Origin: Tahibacter aquaticus
Lineage (GTDB): Bacteria; Pseudomonadota; Gammaproteobacteria; Xanthomonadales; Rhodanobacteraceae
Direction: 5' to 3'
DNA: 64,000 nt
Assembly (NCBI RefSeq): GCF_004363655.1
Contig: NZ_SNZH01000014.1
Location: 1 to 64,000 of the forward strand
The position numbers and the translations under genes are program-made. This document shows positions 34,601 through 43,839 of this stretch, piece after piece (within the stretch, counting starts at the first letter, position 1; every line of letters begins with the position of its first letter). The notes beneath the pieces are model-generated. The model ran no database searches. It saw only the letters and a list, made by a program, of their open reading frames with translations, and was not told the origin of the DNA.

Positions 34601-35360
34601 GCTTGCGCAGGTTGTTCGGCATGACCTGCTGGACGAAGTCGCGCGCGTCCTGGAACAGGTCTTCGTGATCGATGAGGATCTCGCCGACGTCATTGCGCAG
34701 GTAGTCGCGCAGCGCGCGGATGATGAGCTTGGATTCCTGGTAGATCAGGAACGGACTGGAGCGCGAGGTGGCGGCTTCGGAAATCGCCTTCCACAGCTGC
34801 AGCAGGTAGTCCAGATCCCATTGCAGTTCTTCCGCGTCGCGGCCCATGCCGGCCGTGCGGATGATCAGGCCCATGTCGTCGGGGCAGTTGAGGTGGTCCA
34901 TGACCTCCTTGAGGTTGGCCCGGTCCTCGCCTTCGATGCGGCGCGAGACGCCGCCGGCCCGCGGGTTGTTCGGCATCAGCACCATGTAGCGGCCGGCCAG
35001 GGAGATGAACGTGGTCAGGGCAGCGCCCTTGTTGCCGCGTTCTTCCTTCTCGACCTGGACGACGATCTCCTGGCCTTCCTTGATCAGCTCGCGGATGCCG
35101 GCGCGGTTGTGGTCGACGCCCGGAGTGAAGTATTCGCGGGCAACTTCCTTCAGGGGAAGGAAGCCGTGGCGCTCGCCGCCGTATTCGACGAAGCAGGCTT
35201 CCAGCGAGGGCTCGACCCGGGTGATGCGGCCCTTGTAGATGTTGGCCTTTTTCTGTTCCTTGGACGGGATTTCGATATCGAGGTCGAACAGGTTCTGGCC
35301 GTCCACGATGGCCACACGCAACTCTTCACGCTGAGTCGCGTTGATCAACATGCGTTTCAT
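31653..35360 (-). CDS. rne: Ribonuclease E with long repeat-rich C-terminal region
   Basis: A 1235-residue endoribonuclease, the core of the RNA degradosome; it also processes rRNA and tRNA. The N-terminal catalytic half follows E. coli closely: S1 domain near 35-120, catalytic Asp in AIDINSAK (about 303) and VIDFIDMD (about 346), and the zinc-link CPRCTGHG near 404. The C-terminal half is disordered. It has a basic stretch (about 590-700, rich in RGGRDQRGG and QRQ), an Arg/Glu/Pro repeat zone ([11 protein letters not shown], about 843-901) and 19 tandem [10 protein letters not shown] pentapeptides near 970-1065. The divergent rluC gene and long leader match the E. coli arrangement. Confidence 0.95.
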   Translation of the reverse strand: MKRMLINATQREELRVAIVDGQNLFDLDIEIPSKEQKKANIYKGRITRVEPSLEACFVEYGGERHGFLPLKEVAREYFTPGVDHNRAGIRELIKEGQEIVVQVEKEERGNKGAALTTFISLAGRYMVLMPNNPRAGGVSRRIEGEDRANLKEVMDHLNCPDDMGLIIRTAGMGRDAEELQWDLDYLLQLWKAISEAATSRSSPFLIYQESKLIIRALRDYLRNDVGEILIDHEDLFQDARDFVQQVMPNNLRKLKLYKDTTPLFSRFQIETQIENAFERTVRLPSGGSIVIDQTEALTAIDINSAKATKGGDIEETAFNTNREAAIEIARQLRIRDAGGLIVIDFIDMDSPRHQREVEETLKDALKLDRARVQLGRISRFGLMEMSRQRLRPSLGESTQIVCPRCTGHGRIRSIESLSLSALRLVEEHAMKDNTGQVLVQAPSDVANFLLNEKRRQVSEIEQRHDVAVIIVADEKLETPHLEIQRIKSADIGDAPRPSYDRLTPIVVTPPPQVAQPSEEPERPAVSRVVPASPAPLRPESDEVAAPVATAPLVASPRTTAPKQGFFARMLAMFTGEAPAPRSEPVVTAPIKPAQRPLPPRGNDRDQRGGRGGRDQRGGRSEQRSGRGDAPRDAKPARGEAQGQPQNKAGQSQRQDKEPRPDKEQRQAAAQGQQPKGERPDKQERQEKRPPQEQRAPQENRANPNTQRQGEARAESKPVEPRTDAAKPVEARTAVEGRPDTRTPAPPSALNAEAKEAAKLAEAAVAAAAGEAVENGDAAPGIAADDSGREGGRRRRGRRGGRRRRRNEGGAEQADGSTDADFDDEEGEGEGSDGVVANATNAESNKPREAREPREVREPREPREVREPREPREPREVREPREGRAPREGREPREGREVREPREKAVRDEQAVHETVPSTAAADSNGIAAVASAAVSPVAPQARSEDPAAASTPAAATAVESAAKSVEVDKPAASAPAASAPAASAPAASAPAASAPVASAPVASAPVASAPVASAPVASAPVASAPVASAPVASAPVASAPVASAPVASAPVASAPAASAPVASAPVTAATAPIASAPIPATPVTTPAASVAPVQATAIAPAKPAPIAAAPSAPAPQRTAPIPVTPPSAILPPPAAVTPPPPGSAAIASKTPVAPGPARSAPIPGAASSTARSSESTSDKPTTATAQLSLGMPEPRSETPAGQSVRQAVVTALRTPPAASADDKPVSEAKDDESTP
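32167..32451. repeat. 19 tandem 15-bp units inside rne
   Basis: 285 bp made of 19 uninterrupted 15-bp units. On the plus strand the unit is ggagccgaagccacc; one unit has gccgcc and the last five have gctgcc at the end. In RNase E they encode pentapeptides of Ala, Ser, Ala, Pro and Val/Ala. Array length is likely to vary between strains by slippage. Confidence 0.95.
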
Positions 35361-35827
35361 TGTAGTGATTCCGTAATGCGCTCCACCGCCAACGGCGCGG
35401 AAGGCGCATACCTCGCAGGTTTACCCTGCGCTACGCAGCCAGAGGCTGCGTACGGAAAGACCGGGAAACCCGGTCGGCGGACGACGGTGGCGCACTGCGC
35501 CGGTCCGGCGCCGTCCTGGCTGCGCACTCTCGCGACTGTCGCCGGGAGCGCGGTGTTGTTCTGGTCCGCCGCGACTCGCGCCGCGCCGGTACGTCATTTA
35601 TTGCCTTGCACTACCGCAGACCCTCCGCGGCGCTTGCCGCGCTGCGGGCAATCTCCGACCCGATCCGTTACGATGCGGCCGGTCACCACGGCGGTTCCGG
35701 TCAGGAATGCGCAGGGGACGGCAACACAGTCAACGGGTAGGTGCATCGCGAAACGATGGTCAAATACCTCGTTCCTTGACGCGAAGTGCGGCCCAAGTCT
35801 ACCAGCTGACAGCAGATTTTTTCAATC
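35361..35827. other. rne leader and rne/rluC divergent control region
   Basis: 467 bp without a gene. In the rne sense (minus) it holds three neighbouring hairpins: cgcagg/cctgcg (35414-35430), tacgcagcc-aga-ggctgcgta (35432-35452) and gaccggg-aaa-cccggtc (35459-35475). E. coli rne also has a long leader with hairpins through which RNase E limits its own mRNA. A similar feedback is likely here but not shown. The promoters of both genes must lie in the AT-richer part near 35700-35827. Confidence 0.6.
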
Positions 35828-36799
35828 GTGACGCGAACTTCGGGCAATTCCCCAGACGCTGGGTCAGGCGTGAAGCTGGTCCGCGTCGCTGATGATCGCG
35901 ACGGACAGCGCATCGACAATTTTCTGGTCGGGCAACTCAAGGGCGTGCCCAAGAGCCTGATCTACCGCATCGTGCGCACCGGGCAGGTGCGCGTGAACGG
36001 CAAGCGGGCCAAGCCGGATACACGCCTGGCGTCCGGCGACGAGGTGCGTATTCCGCCCGTGCGCGTAGCCGAGCGCGAGGAAGGCGCGGCGCCGTCGCGC
36101 GGCCTGACCGATCGCATCGGCAACGCCATCATTTACGAGGACAAGGATTTCCTGGTCCTGTCCAAGCCGGCCGGCATCGCCGCGCATGGCGGCTCCGGCA
36201 TCAGCCATGGCGCGATCGAGCTGCTGCGCGCGCTGCGCCCGAACGACAGCATCGAACTGGTGCATCGCCTGGATCGCGACACCAGCGGCGTGCTGGTGCT
36301 GGCGCGGCGGCGCGCGGCCCTGACCGGTCTGCAGGAGCAGATCCGCGAGAACCGCACGACCAAGCAATACCTCTGCCTGCTGCAGGGCAAGCTGCCGCGT
36401 GCCGCGCTGAGCGTGAATGCGCCGCTGCGCAAGTCCATCCTGCAGGGCGGCGAACGCATGGTGCGGGTGGAGGATGGCGGCAAGCCCTCCCTCACGCATT
36501 TCAAAACGATAGAGCTGTACAGCATGGCGGCCCTGGTCGAGGCGACGCTGGAAACCGGCCGCACCCACCAGATCCGCGTACATAGCCAGCACTTGGGCCA
36601 CCCCATTGCCGGCGACGAGAAATACGGCGACGCCGAATTCAACAAGTCGCTCAAGCCCTACGGCGTGCGCCGGCTGTTTCTGCATGCCAAGCATTTCGGC
36701 TTCGAGCTGGGCGGCAAGACATACGCATTCTCGGCGCCGCTGGCGGACGACCTGGCAGTGGTGCTGGACAAGCTGCCGGCCGCCAAGGGCAAGAAGTAG
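35828..36799 (+). CDS. rluC: 23S rRNA pseudouridine(955/2504/2580) synthase
   Basis: A 323-residue RluA-family enzyme that makes pseudouridine in 23S rRNA. The N-terminal S4 domain (IDNFLVGQLKGVPKSLIYRIVRTGQVRVNGKR) is followed by the catalytic domain with VHRLDRDTSGVLVLAR, where the first Asp after RL is the nucleophile, and GRTHQIRVHSQHLGHPIAGDEKYG. The start is GTG 35828. It is divergent from rne, the order found in E. coli, which supports RluC rather than RluD. Confidence 0.92.
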   Translation: MTRTSGNSPDAGSGVKLVRVADDRDGQRIDNFLVGQLKGVPKSLIYRIVRTGQVRVNGKRAKPDTRLASGDEVRIPPVRVAEREEGAAPSRGLTDRIGNAIIYEDKDFLVLSKPAGIAAHGGSGISHGAIELLRALRPNDSIELVHRLDRDTSGVLVLARRRAALTGLQEQIRENRTTKQYLCLLQGKLPRAALSVNAPLRKSILQGGERMVRVEDGGKPSLTHFKTIELYSMAALVEATLETGRTHQIRVHSQHLGHPIAGDEKYGDAEFNKSLKPYGVRRLFLHAKHFGFELGGKTYAFSAPLADDLAVVLDKLPAAKGKK

Positions 36800-36888
36800 G
36801 TACAGGCGGGTCAGGCCGAGCAGCCTCATGACTTCATGCTGGCGGAGCGCCTTTCCTCGCGCCGGCTCTCCGCTATGATCCAGAACTT

Positions 36889-38721
36889 ATGTCGCGCATC
36901 CGCCAGCTCCCTATCGAATTGATCAACCAGATCGCCGCCGGCGAGGTGATCGAGCGTCCGGCTTCGGTGGTGAAGGAACTGGTCGAGAACAGCCTCGACG
37001 CCGGTGCGCGCCGTGTCGAGATCGAGGTGGAAGAGGGCGGCGCGCGCCTGATCCGCGTGCGCGACGACGGCGGCGGCATCGTCGCCGATGACCTGCCGCT
37101 GGCGATCAGTGCCCATGCCACCAGCAAGATCGCCAGCTTCGACGACCTGGAGCGCGTAGCCACCCTGGGCTTTCGCGGCGAGGCCTTGCCGAGCATTGCC
37201 TCGGTCTCGCGCTTTGCCCTGACTTCGCGGCCGGCGGCGCAGGAACATGCGCTGCGGGTGGAAGTCGATGGCGGCAAGCCGCAGCCGCCGCGACCGGCGC
37301 AGCATCCGGCCGGCACCACCATCGAAGTGCGTGACCTTTTCTACAACGTGCCGGCGCGGCGCAAATTCCTGCGCGCGGAACGTACCGAATTCGGCCGCAT
37401 CGACGAACTGATTGCCTCGCTGGCGCTGGTCCGCACCCAGGTGGAATTCCGCCTGACTCACAACGGCAAGGCGGTACGCCTGCTGCGTCCGGCCAGCGAC
37501 GAGGCGACTGTAGCGGTGCGCATCGGCGATCTGCTCGGCGAAGAATTCCTGCAGCAAAGCCTACGCATCGATCACGCGGCGGCGGGCCTGCGCCTGAGCG
37601 GCTGGGTCGGCCTGCCGACGGCATCGCGGGCCCAGGCCGACCAGCAGTACTTTTATGTGAACGGCCGTCTGGTGCGCGACAAGATCGTCGCCCATGCAGT
37701 GCGCCAGGCATATGCGGACGTGCTGTTCCATGGCCGTCATCCGGCCTTCGTGCTGTTCCTGGAGCTGGACCCGCTGGGCGTGGACGTGAACGTGCATCCG
37801 GCCAAGAGCGAAGTGCGCTTCCGCGAATCGCGCCTGGTGCACGATTTTCTCTATCGCACGCTCAACGACGCGCTGGCACAGACGCGCGCCGGCAGCGCGC
37901 CGTCGATAGCGGCCGTGCCGCTGCCGCAACTGCAGGCAGGCAGCGGCGGCCATGCCAACGGCTATGGCGAATGGCGCGGACAGAGCAATCTGGGCCTGGG
38001 CACACGCGAGCCACTGGCCGACTATGCCGCGCTGTTGGGCCAGGCTCCGTTGAATACGGCTTCTTTTGCACAAGCGTCACCTGTGGATAATGCAGCATTT
38101 GTAGCCGCTTGCGCCGCCGCCGACGACGGCAGCGAGGCACCGCCGCTGGGCTTTGCCCTGGCCCAGCTGCACGGCATCTATGTGCTGGCGCAGAACGCTC
38201 ACGGACTGGTGCTGGTCGACATGCATGCGGCGCACGAGCGCATTACCTACGAACGCCTGAAAACCGCCCAGGCCGGGCAGGGCATACGTGCCCAGCTGCT
38301 GCTGGTGCCGATCTCCATCGCCGTGAGCGAACGCGAGGCCGCCTGTGTCGAGGACCAGGCCGCGCGTTTCGCCGAACTGGGCTTCGAACTGCAGCGCAGC
38401 GGTCCGCAGAGCGTGCTGGTGAAGCGCCTGCCGACCCTGCTCGACGGCGCCGATGCGACCCGGCTGATCCGCGACGTGATCGCCGACCTTCTCGCCCAGG
38501 GCAATTCGCGCCGCATCGAGGAAGCCGGCAACGACGTGCTGGCGACCATGGCCTGCCACGGCTCGGTGCGCGCCAACCGGCGCCTGGGCCTGCCCGAGAT
38601 GAACGCGCTGCTGCGCGACATGGAAGCGACCGAGCGGTCCGGCCAGTGCAACCACGGCCGGCCAACCTGGGTACAGCTTTCGATTGCGGAACTCGACCGC
38701 CTGTTCCTGCGCGGTCGCTGA
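36889..38721 (+). CDS. mutL: DNA mismatch repair protein MutL
   Basis: A 610-residue GHKL ATPase that links MutS to strand removal. N-terminal motifs are complete: [43 protein letters not shown] and [13 protein letters not shown]. The C-terminal domain carries [12 protein letters not shown], close to the DQHA-x2-E-x4-E endonuclease motif, plus [12 protein letters not shown] and QCNHGRPTW, also parts of the metal site. Unlike E. coli MutL, this protein probably nicks DNA itself. rluC lies 89 bp upstream on the same strand. Confidence 0.94.
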   Translation: MSRIRQLPIELINQIAAGEVIERPASVVKELVENSLDAGARRVEIEVEEGGARLIRVRDDGGGIVADDLPLAISAHATSKIASFDDLERVATLGFRGEALPSIASVSRFALTSRPAAQEHALRVEVDGGKPQPPRPAQHPAGTTIEVRDLFYNVPARRKFLRAERTEFGRIDELIASLALVRTQVEFRLTHNGKAVRLLRPASDEATVAVRIGDLLGEEFLQQSLRIDHAAAGLRLSGWVGLPTASRAQADQQYFYVNGRLVRDKIVAHAVRQAYADVLFHGRHPAFVLFLELDPLGVDVNVHPAKSEVRFRESRLVHDFLYRTLNDALAQTRAGSAPSIAAVPLPQLQAGSGGHANGYGEWRGQSNLGLGTREPLADYAALLGQAPLNTASFAQASPVDNAAFVAACAAADDGSEAPPLGFALAQLHGIYVLAQNAHGLVLVDMHAAHERITYERLKTAQAGQGIRAQLLLVPISIAVSEREAACVEDQAARFAELGFELQRSGPQSVLVKRLPTLLDGADATRLIRDVIADLLAQGNSRRIEEAGNDVLATMACHGSVRANRRLGLPEMNALLRDMEATERSGQCNHGRPTWVQLSIAELDRLFLRGR

Positions 38722-38756
38722 CGATGTGCAACTTTGGCTTGATAGAGGATTGAACG

Positions 38757-39659
38757 ATGTCGCTATTGCTAGCTGCAACGATGGCCGGAATGATGGCTGC
38801 AGGCGTGGATCTGAGCAGTGCTTCCGTCGATGACGACGAGCGCTATCGCATCGAAGTGCTGAACTGGCGTTCCGACCGCCTGCAGCGGCTGAAGAAGCCG
38901 GATAGCTGGCTCAGCCTGATCGGCCTGCACTGGCTCAAGGACGGCGATAACCGCGTCGGCAGCGCCAAGGACAACGATGTGGTGCTGAGCAAGGGGCCGC
39001 CCAAGGTCGGCGTGGTCACGGTCGCCGGCGGCCAGGTCAGCATTGCGCTGGAACCCGGCGTGGGCGCGCTCAACGGCAGCGAGGCACGCAAGGGCGTGCT
39101 GCGCGACGACAGCACGCCGCGTCCGACCTATGTCGGCTTCGACAGCGTCACCTTCTACCTGATCGACCGCGACGGCAAGAAAGCGCTGCGGGTCAAGGAC
39201 AGCGAAGCCGCAACCCTGAAGAACTTCAAGGGGCTGGACTATTTCGACCTGGCCAAGGACTGGCGCGTCGAGGCCAAGTGGGAGGCGTTCGATCCGCCGA
39301 AGACCATGGAAATCCCGACCATCACCGGCGGCGTGGAAAAATATACCGTGCCGGGCAAGGCCACGTTCGAGCGCGACGGCAAGAAGTTCGAAGTGCAGCC
39401 GGTGCTGGAAACTGCCGATGCCAAGGAACTGTTCCTGATCTTCTCGGACAAGACCAGCGGCAAGGAAACCTACGGCGCAGCGCGTTTCCTCTACGCACCG
39501 CTGCCGGCCGACGGAAAAGTCGTGCTGGATTTCAACAAGGCCTACAACCCGCCCTGTGCGTTCACGCCGTATGCGACCTGTCCGCTGGCGCCGCCGGAAA
39601 ACAAACTCAATGTGCGCGTGACCGCGGGCGAGAAGAAGTACAAGGGGGCGGCGCACTGA
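38757..39659 (+). CDS. DUF1684 domain-containing protein
   Basis: A 300-residue protein matching the DUF1684 pattern: NWRSDRLQRLKKPDSWLSLIGLHWLKDGDNRVG near the start, a central FKGLDYFDLAKDWRVEAKWE block, and the end AYNPPCAFTPYATCPLAPPENKLNVRVTAGEKK. The short hydrophobic N-terminus (LLLAATMAGMMAAGVDL) may be a weak signal peptide. The function of the family is unknown. The gene follows mutL by 35 bp and precedes a phosphoesterase gene by 7 bp, so all three may be co-transcribed. Confidence 0.85.
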   Translation: MSLLLAATMAGMMAAGVDLSSASVDDDERYRIEVLNWRSDRLQRLKKPDSWLSLIGLHWLKDGDNRVGSAKDNDVVLSKGPPKVGVVTVAGGQVSIALEPGVGALNGSEARKGVLRDDSTPRPTYVGFDSVTFYLIDRDGKKALRVKDSEAATLKNFKGLDYFDLAKDWRVEAKWEAFDPPKTMEIPTITGGVEKYTVPGKATFERDGKKFEVQPVLETADAKELFLIFSDKTSGKETYGAARFLYAPLPADGKVVLDFNKAYNPPCAFTPYATCPLAPPENKLNVRVTAGEKKYKGAAH

Positions 39660-39666
39660 GGCAATC

Positions 39667-40179
39667 GTGCGCGTGCTGATCGTGTCGGATACGCATGGCT
39701 GCGTCGATGCGCGCATCTGCGCGCTGGCGCAGGCGTGCGACCGGGTCGTGCACGGCGGCGACGTCGGCGATGCCGCAGTGCTCGATGCACTGGGCGGCGC
39801 GGTCAGTGCGGTGCGCGGCAACAACGACACGGCGGCGAAATGGCCGGCGGCACAGCAGCAGCGCCTGCAGCAATTGCCGCTGCAGGCCGAACTGGAGCTG
39901 CCCGGCGGCCGCCTGGTCGTGGTGCACGGCGACGCCTGGCCGGCCCGCGGCCGGCATGCCGCCCTGCGCCGGGCCTTCGCCACCGCGCGGGCTGTGGTCT
40001 ACGGTCACAGCCACCGGCTGGCGATCGACAGCGACGCGCTGCCGTGGATTCTCAATCCCGGTGCCGGCGGCCGCGCCCGCACCCATGGCGGTCCTAGCTG
40101 CCTGCTGCTGCAGGCAGCTGCCGACGCCTGGCAGGTGGAAGCGCGGCAGTTCGGCGGCGGTTTTCGCGACACGCTCTGA
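39667..40179 (+). CDS. YfcE/MJ0936-family metallophosphoesterase
   Basis: A 170-residue phosphodiesterase. Metal-binding motifs are in order: VSDTHGCVD, VHGGDVGD, GNNDTAAKW, VHGDAW and YGHSHRLAID. Length and motif order fit the YfcE group, which hydrolyses phosphodiesters with Mn2+. The start is GTG 39667; no nearer ATG is in frame. Its physiological substrate is unknown. Confidence 0.87.
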   Translation: MRVLIVSDTHGCVDARICALAQACDRVVHGGDVGDAAVLDALGGAVSAVRGNNDTAAKWPAAQQQRLQQLPLQAELELPGGRLVVVHGDAWPARGRHAALRRAFATARAVVYGHSHRLAIDSDALPWILNPGAGGRARTHGGPSCLLLQAAADAWQVEARQFGGGFRDTL

Positions 40180-40216
40180 TTCGACGCGGCATGGCATTCC
40201 AGCGAGGGGAGCTTGG

Positions 40217-40981
40217 ATGGAATTTTCCAATCGGGGACAAAAGCTTTTTCTGATCCTGACGGCGATCTTCGTCGCCAACGCGATCCTGGCCGAGCTGATC
40301 GGCGTGAAGATCTTCTCGCTGGAAGACACGCTCGGCGTGCAGCCGTTCAACTGGAACCTGTACGGCCAGACCGGGTCGCTGAGCTTCACCGCCGGCACCT
40401 TGCTCTGGCCGGTGGTGTTCGTGATGACCGACGTGATCAACGAATACTTCGGCCGCCGCGGCGTGCGCATGATTTCATGGCTCGCCGTATTCCTGATCCT
40501 CTACGCGTTCGCGTTTGCCTTCGCTGCAATCGCGCTGGCGCCGGCCAGCTGGTGGGTGAAGGTAGGCGAGGCACAGGGCGTGCCCGACATGCAGGCCGCG
40601 TTCGCACAGATCTTCGGCCAGGGGCTGTGGACCATCGGCGGCTCGGTCACGGCGTTCCTGGTCGGCCAGATTGTCGATGTCGGCATCTTCCATGCCATCC
40701 GCAAGCGCACCGGCGAAAAACACATCTGGCTGCGCGCGACCGGCTCGACCCTGGTGTCGCAGATCTTCGACAGCCTGATCGTGCTGTACATCGCCTTCGT
40801 GATTGGTCCGCAGCACTGGAGCCTGGGCCTGTGGCTGGCCGTGGCCACGGTGAACTATGTATACAAAGTGTGTGCCGCGGTCGCGCTGACTCCGGTCATC
40901 TATGCGATGCGGCGCGGACTGGACGCGTGGCTGGGCGCCGAGCTCAGCGCGCAACTCAAGGCCAAGGCGGCCGCCGCCTGA
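40217..40981 (+). CDS. yhhQ: Queuosine precursor transporter (VUT family, YhhQ-type)
   Basis: A 254-residue protein with about six helices. Family features are ANAILAELIGVKIFSL in helix 1, LLWPVVFVMTDVINEYFGRRGVR in helix 2 and ATGSTLVSQIFDSLIVLYIAF near the C-terminus. Members import preQ0, preQ1 or related bases for tRNA queuosine synthesis. ATG 40217 has gagggga at good spacing; the frame could extend to 39695 but that overlaps the previous gene entirely. I saw no preQ1 riboswitch in the 37-bp gap upstream. Confidence 0.9.
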   Translation: MEFSNRGQKLFLILTAIFVANAILAELIGVKIFSLEDTLGVQPFNWNLYGQTGSLSFTAGTLLWPVVFVMTDVINEYFGRRGVRMISWLAVFLILYAFAFAFAAIALAPASWWVKVGEAQGVPDMQAAFAQIFGQGLWTIGGSVTAFLVGQIVDVGIFHAIRKRTGEKHIWLRATGSTLVSQIFDSLIVLYIAFVIGPQHWSLGLWLAVATVNYVYKVCAAVALTPVIYAMRRGLDAWLGAELSAQLKAKAAAA

Positions 40982-41013
40982 CGACGCAACCCCAACCTTC
41001 GGGAAAACCTCCG

Positions 41014-42576
41014 ATGCAAGCCAGCACGACCAGCGACGCCGCGAAGATGCCGCGGCAAATTCCTTACATCATCGGTAACGAGGGCTGCGAGCGTTTCAGT
41101 TTCTACGGCATGCGCAACATCCTGGTGCAGTTCCTGATCACCTCGATCCTGCTGTCGCATATCCCGCTCGGCGACGAGCGCCAGCTCGCCGCCAAGGACT
41201 TGATGCACACCTTCATGATCGGTGTGTATTTCTTTCCCTTGCTGGGCGGCTACCTGGCCGACCGTTTCTTCGGCAAGTACAACACCATCCTGTGGTTCAG
41301 CCTGATCTACTGCGCCGGCCAGTTCTGTCTGGCGCTGTTCGTCGATCATCGTCTCGGCTTTTTTGTCGGCCTGGGCCTGATTGCGCTGGGTTCCGGCGGC
41401 ATCAAGCCGCTGGTCGCGTCCTTCGTCGGCGACCAGTTCACCCAGGCCAACAAGCACCTGGCCAAGATCGTCTTCGACGGCTTCTACTGGATCATCAATT
41501 TCGGCTCGCTGTTCGCCTCGCTGCTGATGCCGCTGTTCCTGAAGAACTACGGCGCCCAGGTCGCCTTCGGCATTCCCGGCGTGCTGATGCTGATCGCCAC
41601 GCTGGTGCTGTGGCTGGGCCGGCGCCAGTACGTGATGGTGCCGCCGATGAGCCAGGCCGATCCGGACTCGTTCTTCCGCGTCGCCCGCACGGCCCTGCTG
41701 ACCCGCCGGCCTGGCGAAGGCCGGCCGGGGCTGATCGTCGCCATCGCCGGCGCAGTGCTGGCGCTGGCGGCGCTGGTGTTTGCGCCCCAGCTCGGCGTCG
41801 TCATCGCCATCTGCCTGGCCCTGGTTGCCTTGCTCGCCGGCATCGGCGGCGGCGCCTGGCTGCAGCTGGACCGCGCGCGCGGCCTGCATTCCGATGTCGC
41901 CGTCGACGGCGTGCGCAGCGTGTTGCGCGTGCTGGTGATCTTTGCCCTGGTCACGCCGTTCTTCTCGCTGTTCGACCAGAAGGCGTCGACCTGGGTGATC
42001 CAGGGCAATGCCATGACCAAGCCCGAGTGGTTCGTCTCCTCGCAGATGCAGGCCTTGAACCCGGCTCTGGTGATGATCCTGATTCCGTTCAACAACCTGG
42101 TGCTGTACCCGTGGCTGCGCCGCATCGGCTGGGAAGCCACGGCGCTGCGCCGCATGACCGCGGGCATCGCCTTCAGCGGCCTGGCCTGGATCGTGATCGG
42201 CGGTATCCAGGTGGTGATGGACGGCGGCAATGCCATGTCCATCGTCTGGCAGGTGCTGCCGTATGCGCTGCTGACCTTCGGCGAAGTGCTGGTATCGGCA
42301 ACCGGGCTGGAATTCGCCTACAGCCAGGCGCCGGCAGCGATGAAGGGCGTGGTGATGAGCTTCTGGAACCTCACCACCACCATCGGCAATCTGTGGGTAT
42401 TGCTGGCCAACCTGGCCGTGCGCAACGAAACCCTGACCGGCTCCATCGCCACGACCGGCTTCAGCGTGACCGCGTTCCAGATGTTCTTCTTCGCTGCGTT
42501 CGCACTGATCGCGGCGCTGATCTTCGGCCTGTATGTGCGAGGTTATAAAGAAGTGGACAATTACCGGGTGACTTAG
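41014..42576 (+). CDS. Proton-coupled oligopeptide transporter (POT family)
   Basis: A 520-residue MFS carrier with about 14 helices that imports di- and tripeptides with protons. The helix-1 motif NEGCERFSFYGMRN is the ExxERFxxYG POT signature. The PTR2 region reads FDGFYWIINFGSLFASLLMP. ATG 41014 gives the family N-terminus. It follows yhhQ by 32 bp. A hairpin with six A (T on the other strand) follows the stop and belongs to the next, convergent gene. Confidence 0.9.
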   Translation: MQASTTSDAAKMPRQIPYIIGNEGCERFSFYGMRNILVQFLITSILLSHIPLGDERQLAAKDLMHTFMIGVYFFPLLGGYLADRFFGKYNTILWFSLIYCAGQFCLALFVDHRLGFFVGLGLIALGSGGIKPLVASFVGDQFTQANKHLAKIVFDGFYWIINFGSLFASLLMPLFLKNYGAQVAFGIPGVLMLIATLVLWLGRRQYVMVPPMSQADPDSFFRVARTALLTRRPGEGRPGLIVAIAGAVLALAALVFAPQLGVVIAICLALVALLAGIGGGAWLQLDRARGLHSDVAVDGVRSVLRVLVIFALVTPFFSLFDQKASTWVIQGNAMTKPEWFVSSQMQALNPALVMILIPFNNLVLYPWLRRIGWEATALRRMTAGIAFSGLAWIVIGGIQVVMDGGNAMSIVWQVLPYALLTFGEVLVSATGLEFAYSQAPAAMKGVVMSFWNLTTTIGNLWVLLANLAVRNETLTGSIATTGFSVTAFQMFFFAAFALIAALIFGLYVRGYKEVDNYRVT

Positions 42577-42591
42577 TGGCGTGCAACGGAT

Positions 42592-42626
42592 AAAAAAGCC
42601 GGCCTGCCTTCCGTGAGCGCGCCGGC
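42592..42626 (-). terminator. Terminator of the DUF1161 gene
   Basis: On the minus strand, gccggc (42621-42626) pairs with gccggc (42598-42603) across a 17-nt loop and runs into six T. The stem is short, so strength is moderate. Confidence 0.5.
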
Positions 42627-42641
42627 AACGGGGTCGTTGGT

Positions 42642-42905
42642 TCAGCGCTGGGCGACTGCTGCCGGCTGTGACTGCGCCGGCGCGCGCTGGTAGACGATGC
42701 GGTCGCTGCCGCCGTTGCAGGTGCCGACGGTCTTGCGTTCGTCCTGGCTGTCCTTGGCGACGATGTCGAGCCGGTAGCTGCTAACGCCCTTGGCATCGAG
42801 CCTGGCGGCGATCTCGGTCTTGAGCTCCTCGCAGGGCTTGCGTGCCCAGCTGGACGCCGAGCTGAGGAACAGGGCGATGGCGAGGACGGTCAGGACGGTT
42901 TTCAC
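42642..42905 (-). CDS. DUF1161-family small periplasmic protein
   Basis: An 87-residue exported protein. Signal peptide VLTVLAIALFLSSASSWA, then KPCEELKTEIAARLDAKGVSSYRLDIV and VGTCNGGSDRIVYQ, the two-cysteine pattern of DUF1161. The Cys pair probably forms a disulfide. Function of the family is unknown. The last dozen residues are a Gln/Ala/Pro tail. Confidence 0.85.
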   Translation of the reverse strand: MKTVLTVLAIALFLSSASSWARKPCEELKTEIAARLDAKGVSSYRLDIVAKDSQDERKTVGTCNGGSDRIVYQRAPAQSQPAAVAQR

Positions 42906-43058
42906 GAGAGTTCTCCGGTGGTGGGCGCTGCAGCGTGCTTGCTGCTGGAGAACAGCTTGCCGTCCGCGCCTGTCGGCGTTCTGGGCAAGTTATGGCAATG
43001 TGCTGACGCTTCGTGTCCTGGCCGGGCCGGCGCGGACTGTCTGCAGTGCTGGAGCCGT

Positions 43059-43322
43059 ATGAGCTGGTACGTCTATCTGATCGAATGCCGCGACGGCAGC
43101 ATCTATACCGGCATCGCCATCGACGTCGCCGCGCGCTATGCGGCGCACGTGGCGGGCAAGGGCGCGCGCTATACGCGATCACATCCGCCGCAGCGGCTGC
43201 TGGCCGCGTTCGCAGTGGCCGACAAGTCGGCAGCCTTGCGCGAGGAACTGCGCATCAAGCGGCTGACGCCAGTGCAGAAGCGCGCCTATGCACACTCCGC
43301 CGAGCCCGCTGCCGCCAGCTGA
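43059..43322 (+). CDS. GIY-YIG nuclease-domain protein
   Basis: An 87-residue single-domain protein: WYVYLIECRDGSIYTGIAIDVAARYAAH is the GIY-YIG core (here V-Y-L and Y-T-G), followed by the catalytic-type Arg and a Glu in REELRIKRLTPVQKRAY. It resembles the small UPF0213/YhbQ group, which acts on DNA structures. ATG 43059 follows ggag directly; the frame could start earlier, but that part has no family match. Confidence 0.85.
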   Translation: MSWYVYLIECRDGSIYTGIAIDVAARYAAHVAGKGARYTRSHPPQRLLAAFAVADKSAALREELRIKRLTPVQKRAYAHSAEPAAAS

Positions 43323-43473
43323 GCGGTTTCCCACGGTGACGTGCTGTCGCCGTTTCGATGCATTCGCGAAACGTCGTCCGGCCGCTTCGTTCATGCGGCG
43401 TGACTTCCGGCCCGGGAGCTACTGTTAGATTCACACTATCGTTCACTCACGCATATTCAGCAGTGAGCGGCAG

Positions 43474-43839
43474 ATGGAAGATACCGATAGCCATCGCAAG
43501 AAGTTCGCCCGGGAGCTCAGCGCCGGCACTGTCTCGCTGGTGCTGCTGGCCGTACTGGCGCGTTCGAACGAGCCGCTGTACGGCTACCAGATCGCCAAGC
43601 AGCTGGAACGCGACGGCGACGGCGTGCTGATCGGCAAGCAGAGCGCGCTGTATCCGGTACTGCGCAACCTCTGTGCCGCCGGCCTGCTCGACAGCGAGGT
43701 CGAGCCGTCCGTGACCGGGCCACCGCGGCGCTACTACCGCGCCACTGAACTGGGAAAAACCGTGTTGCGCGAATGGGAGGCCGCCTGGTCGGCTACGCGC
43801 GATTTCGTCGACAGTGTTATCGAGGGGCAAACCACATGA
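43474..43839 (+). CDS. PadR-family transcriptional regulator
   Basis: A 121-residue winged-helix regulator. The PadR core reads LSAGTVSLVLLAVLARSNEPLYGYQIAKQLE, then LYPVLRNLCAAGLLDSEVE and GPPRRYYRATELGKTVL. PadR proteins usually repress the adjacent gene and respond to a small molecule or stress. The stop overlaps the start of the downstream membrane-protein gene (ATGA), so the two are coupled and probably autoregulated together. Confidence 0.9.
   Translation: MEDTDSHRKKFARELSAGTVSLVLLAVLARSNEPLYGYQIAKQLERDGDGVLIGKQSALYPVLRNLCAAGLLDSEVEPSVTGPPRRYYRATELGKTVLREWEAAWSATRDFVDSVIEGQTT

Noticed and set aside
31578-35831. 1417-codon plus-strand frame (and 692-codon frame 31789-33867) opposite rne
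   Set aside because: They are shadows of rne. The Arg/Ser and Thr/Gly/Ala/Glu repeats are the 15-bp array and basic codons read backwards.
40180-40216. preQ1 riboswitch in front of yhhQ
   Set aside because: The 37-bp gap has no stem-loop with an A-rich tail of the preQ1 type.
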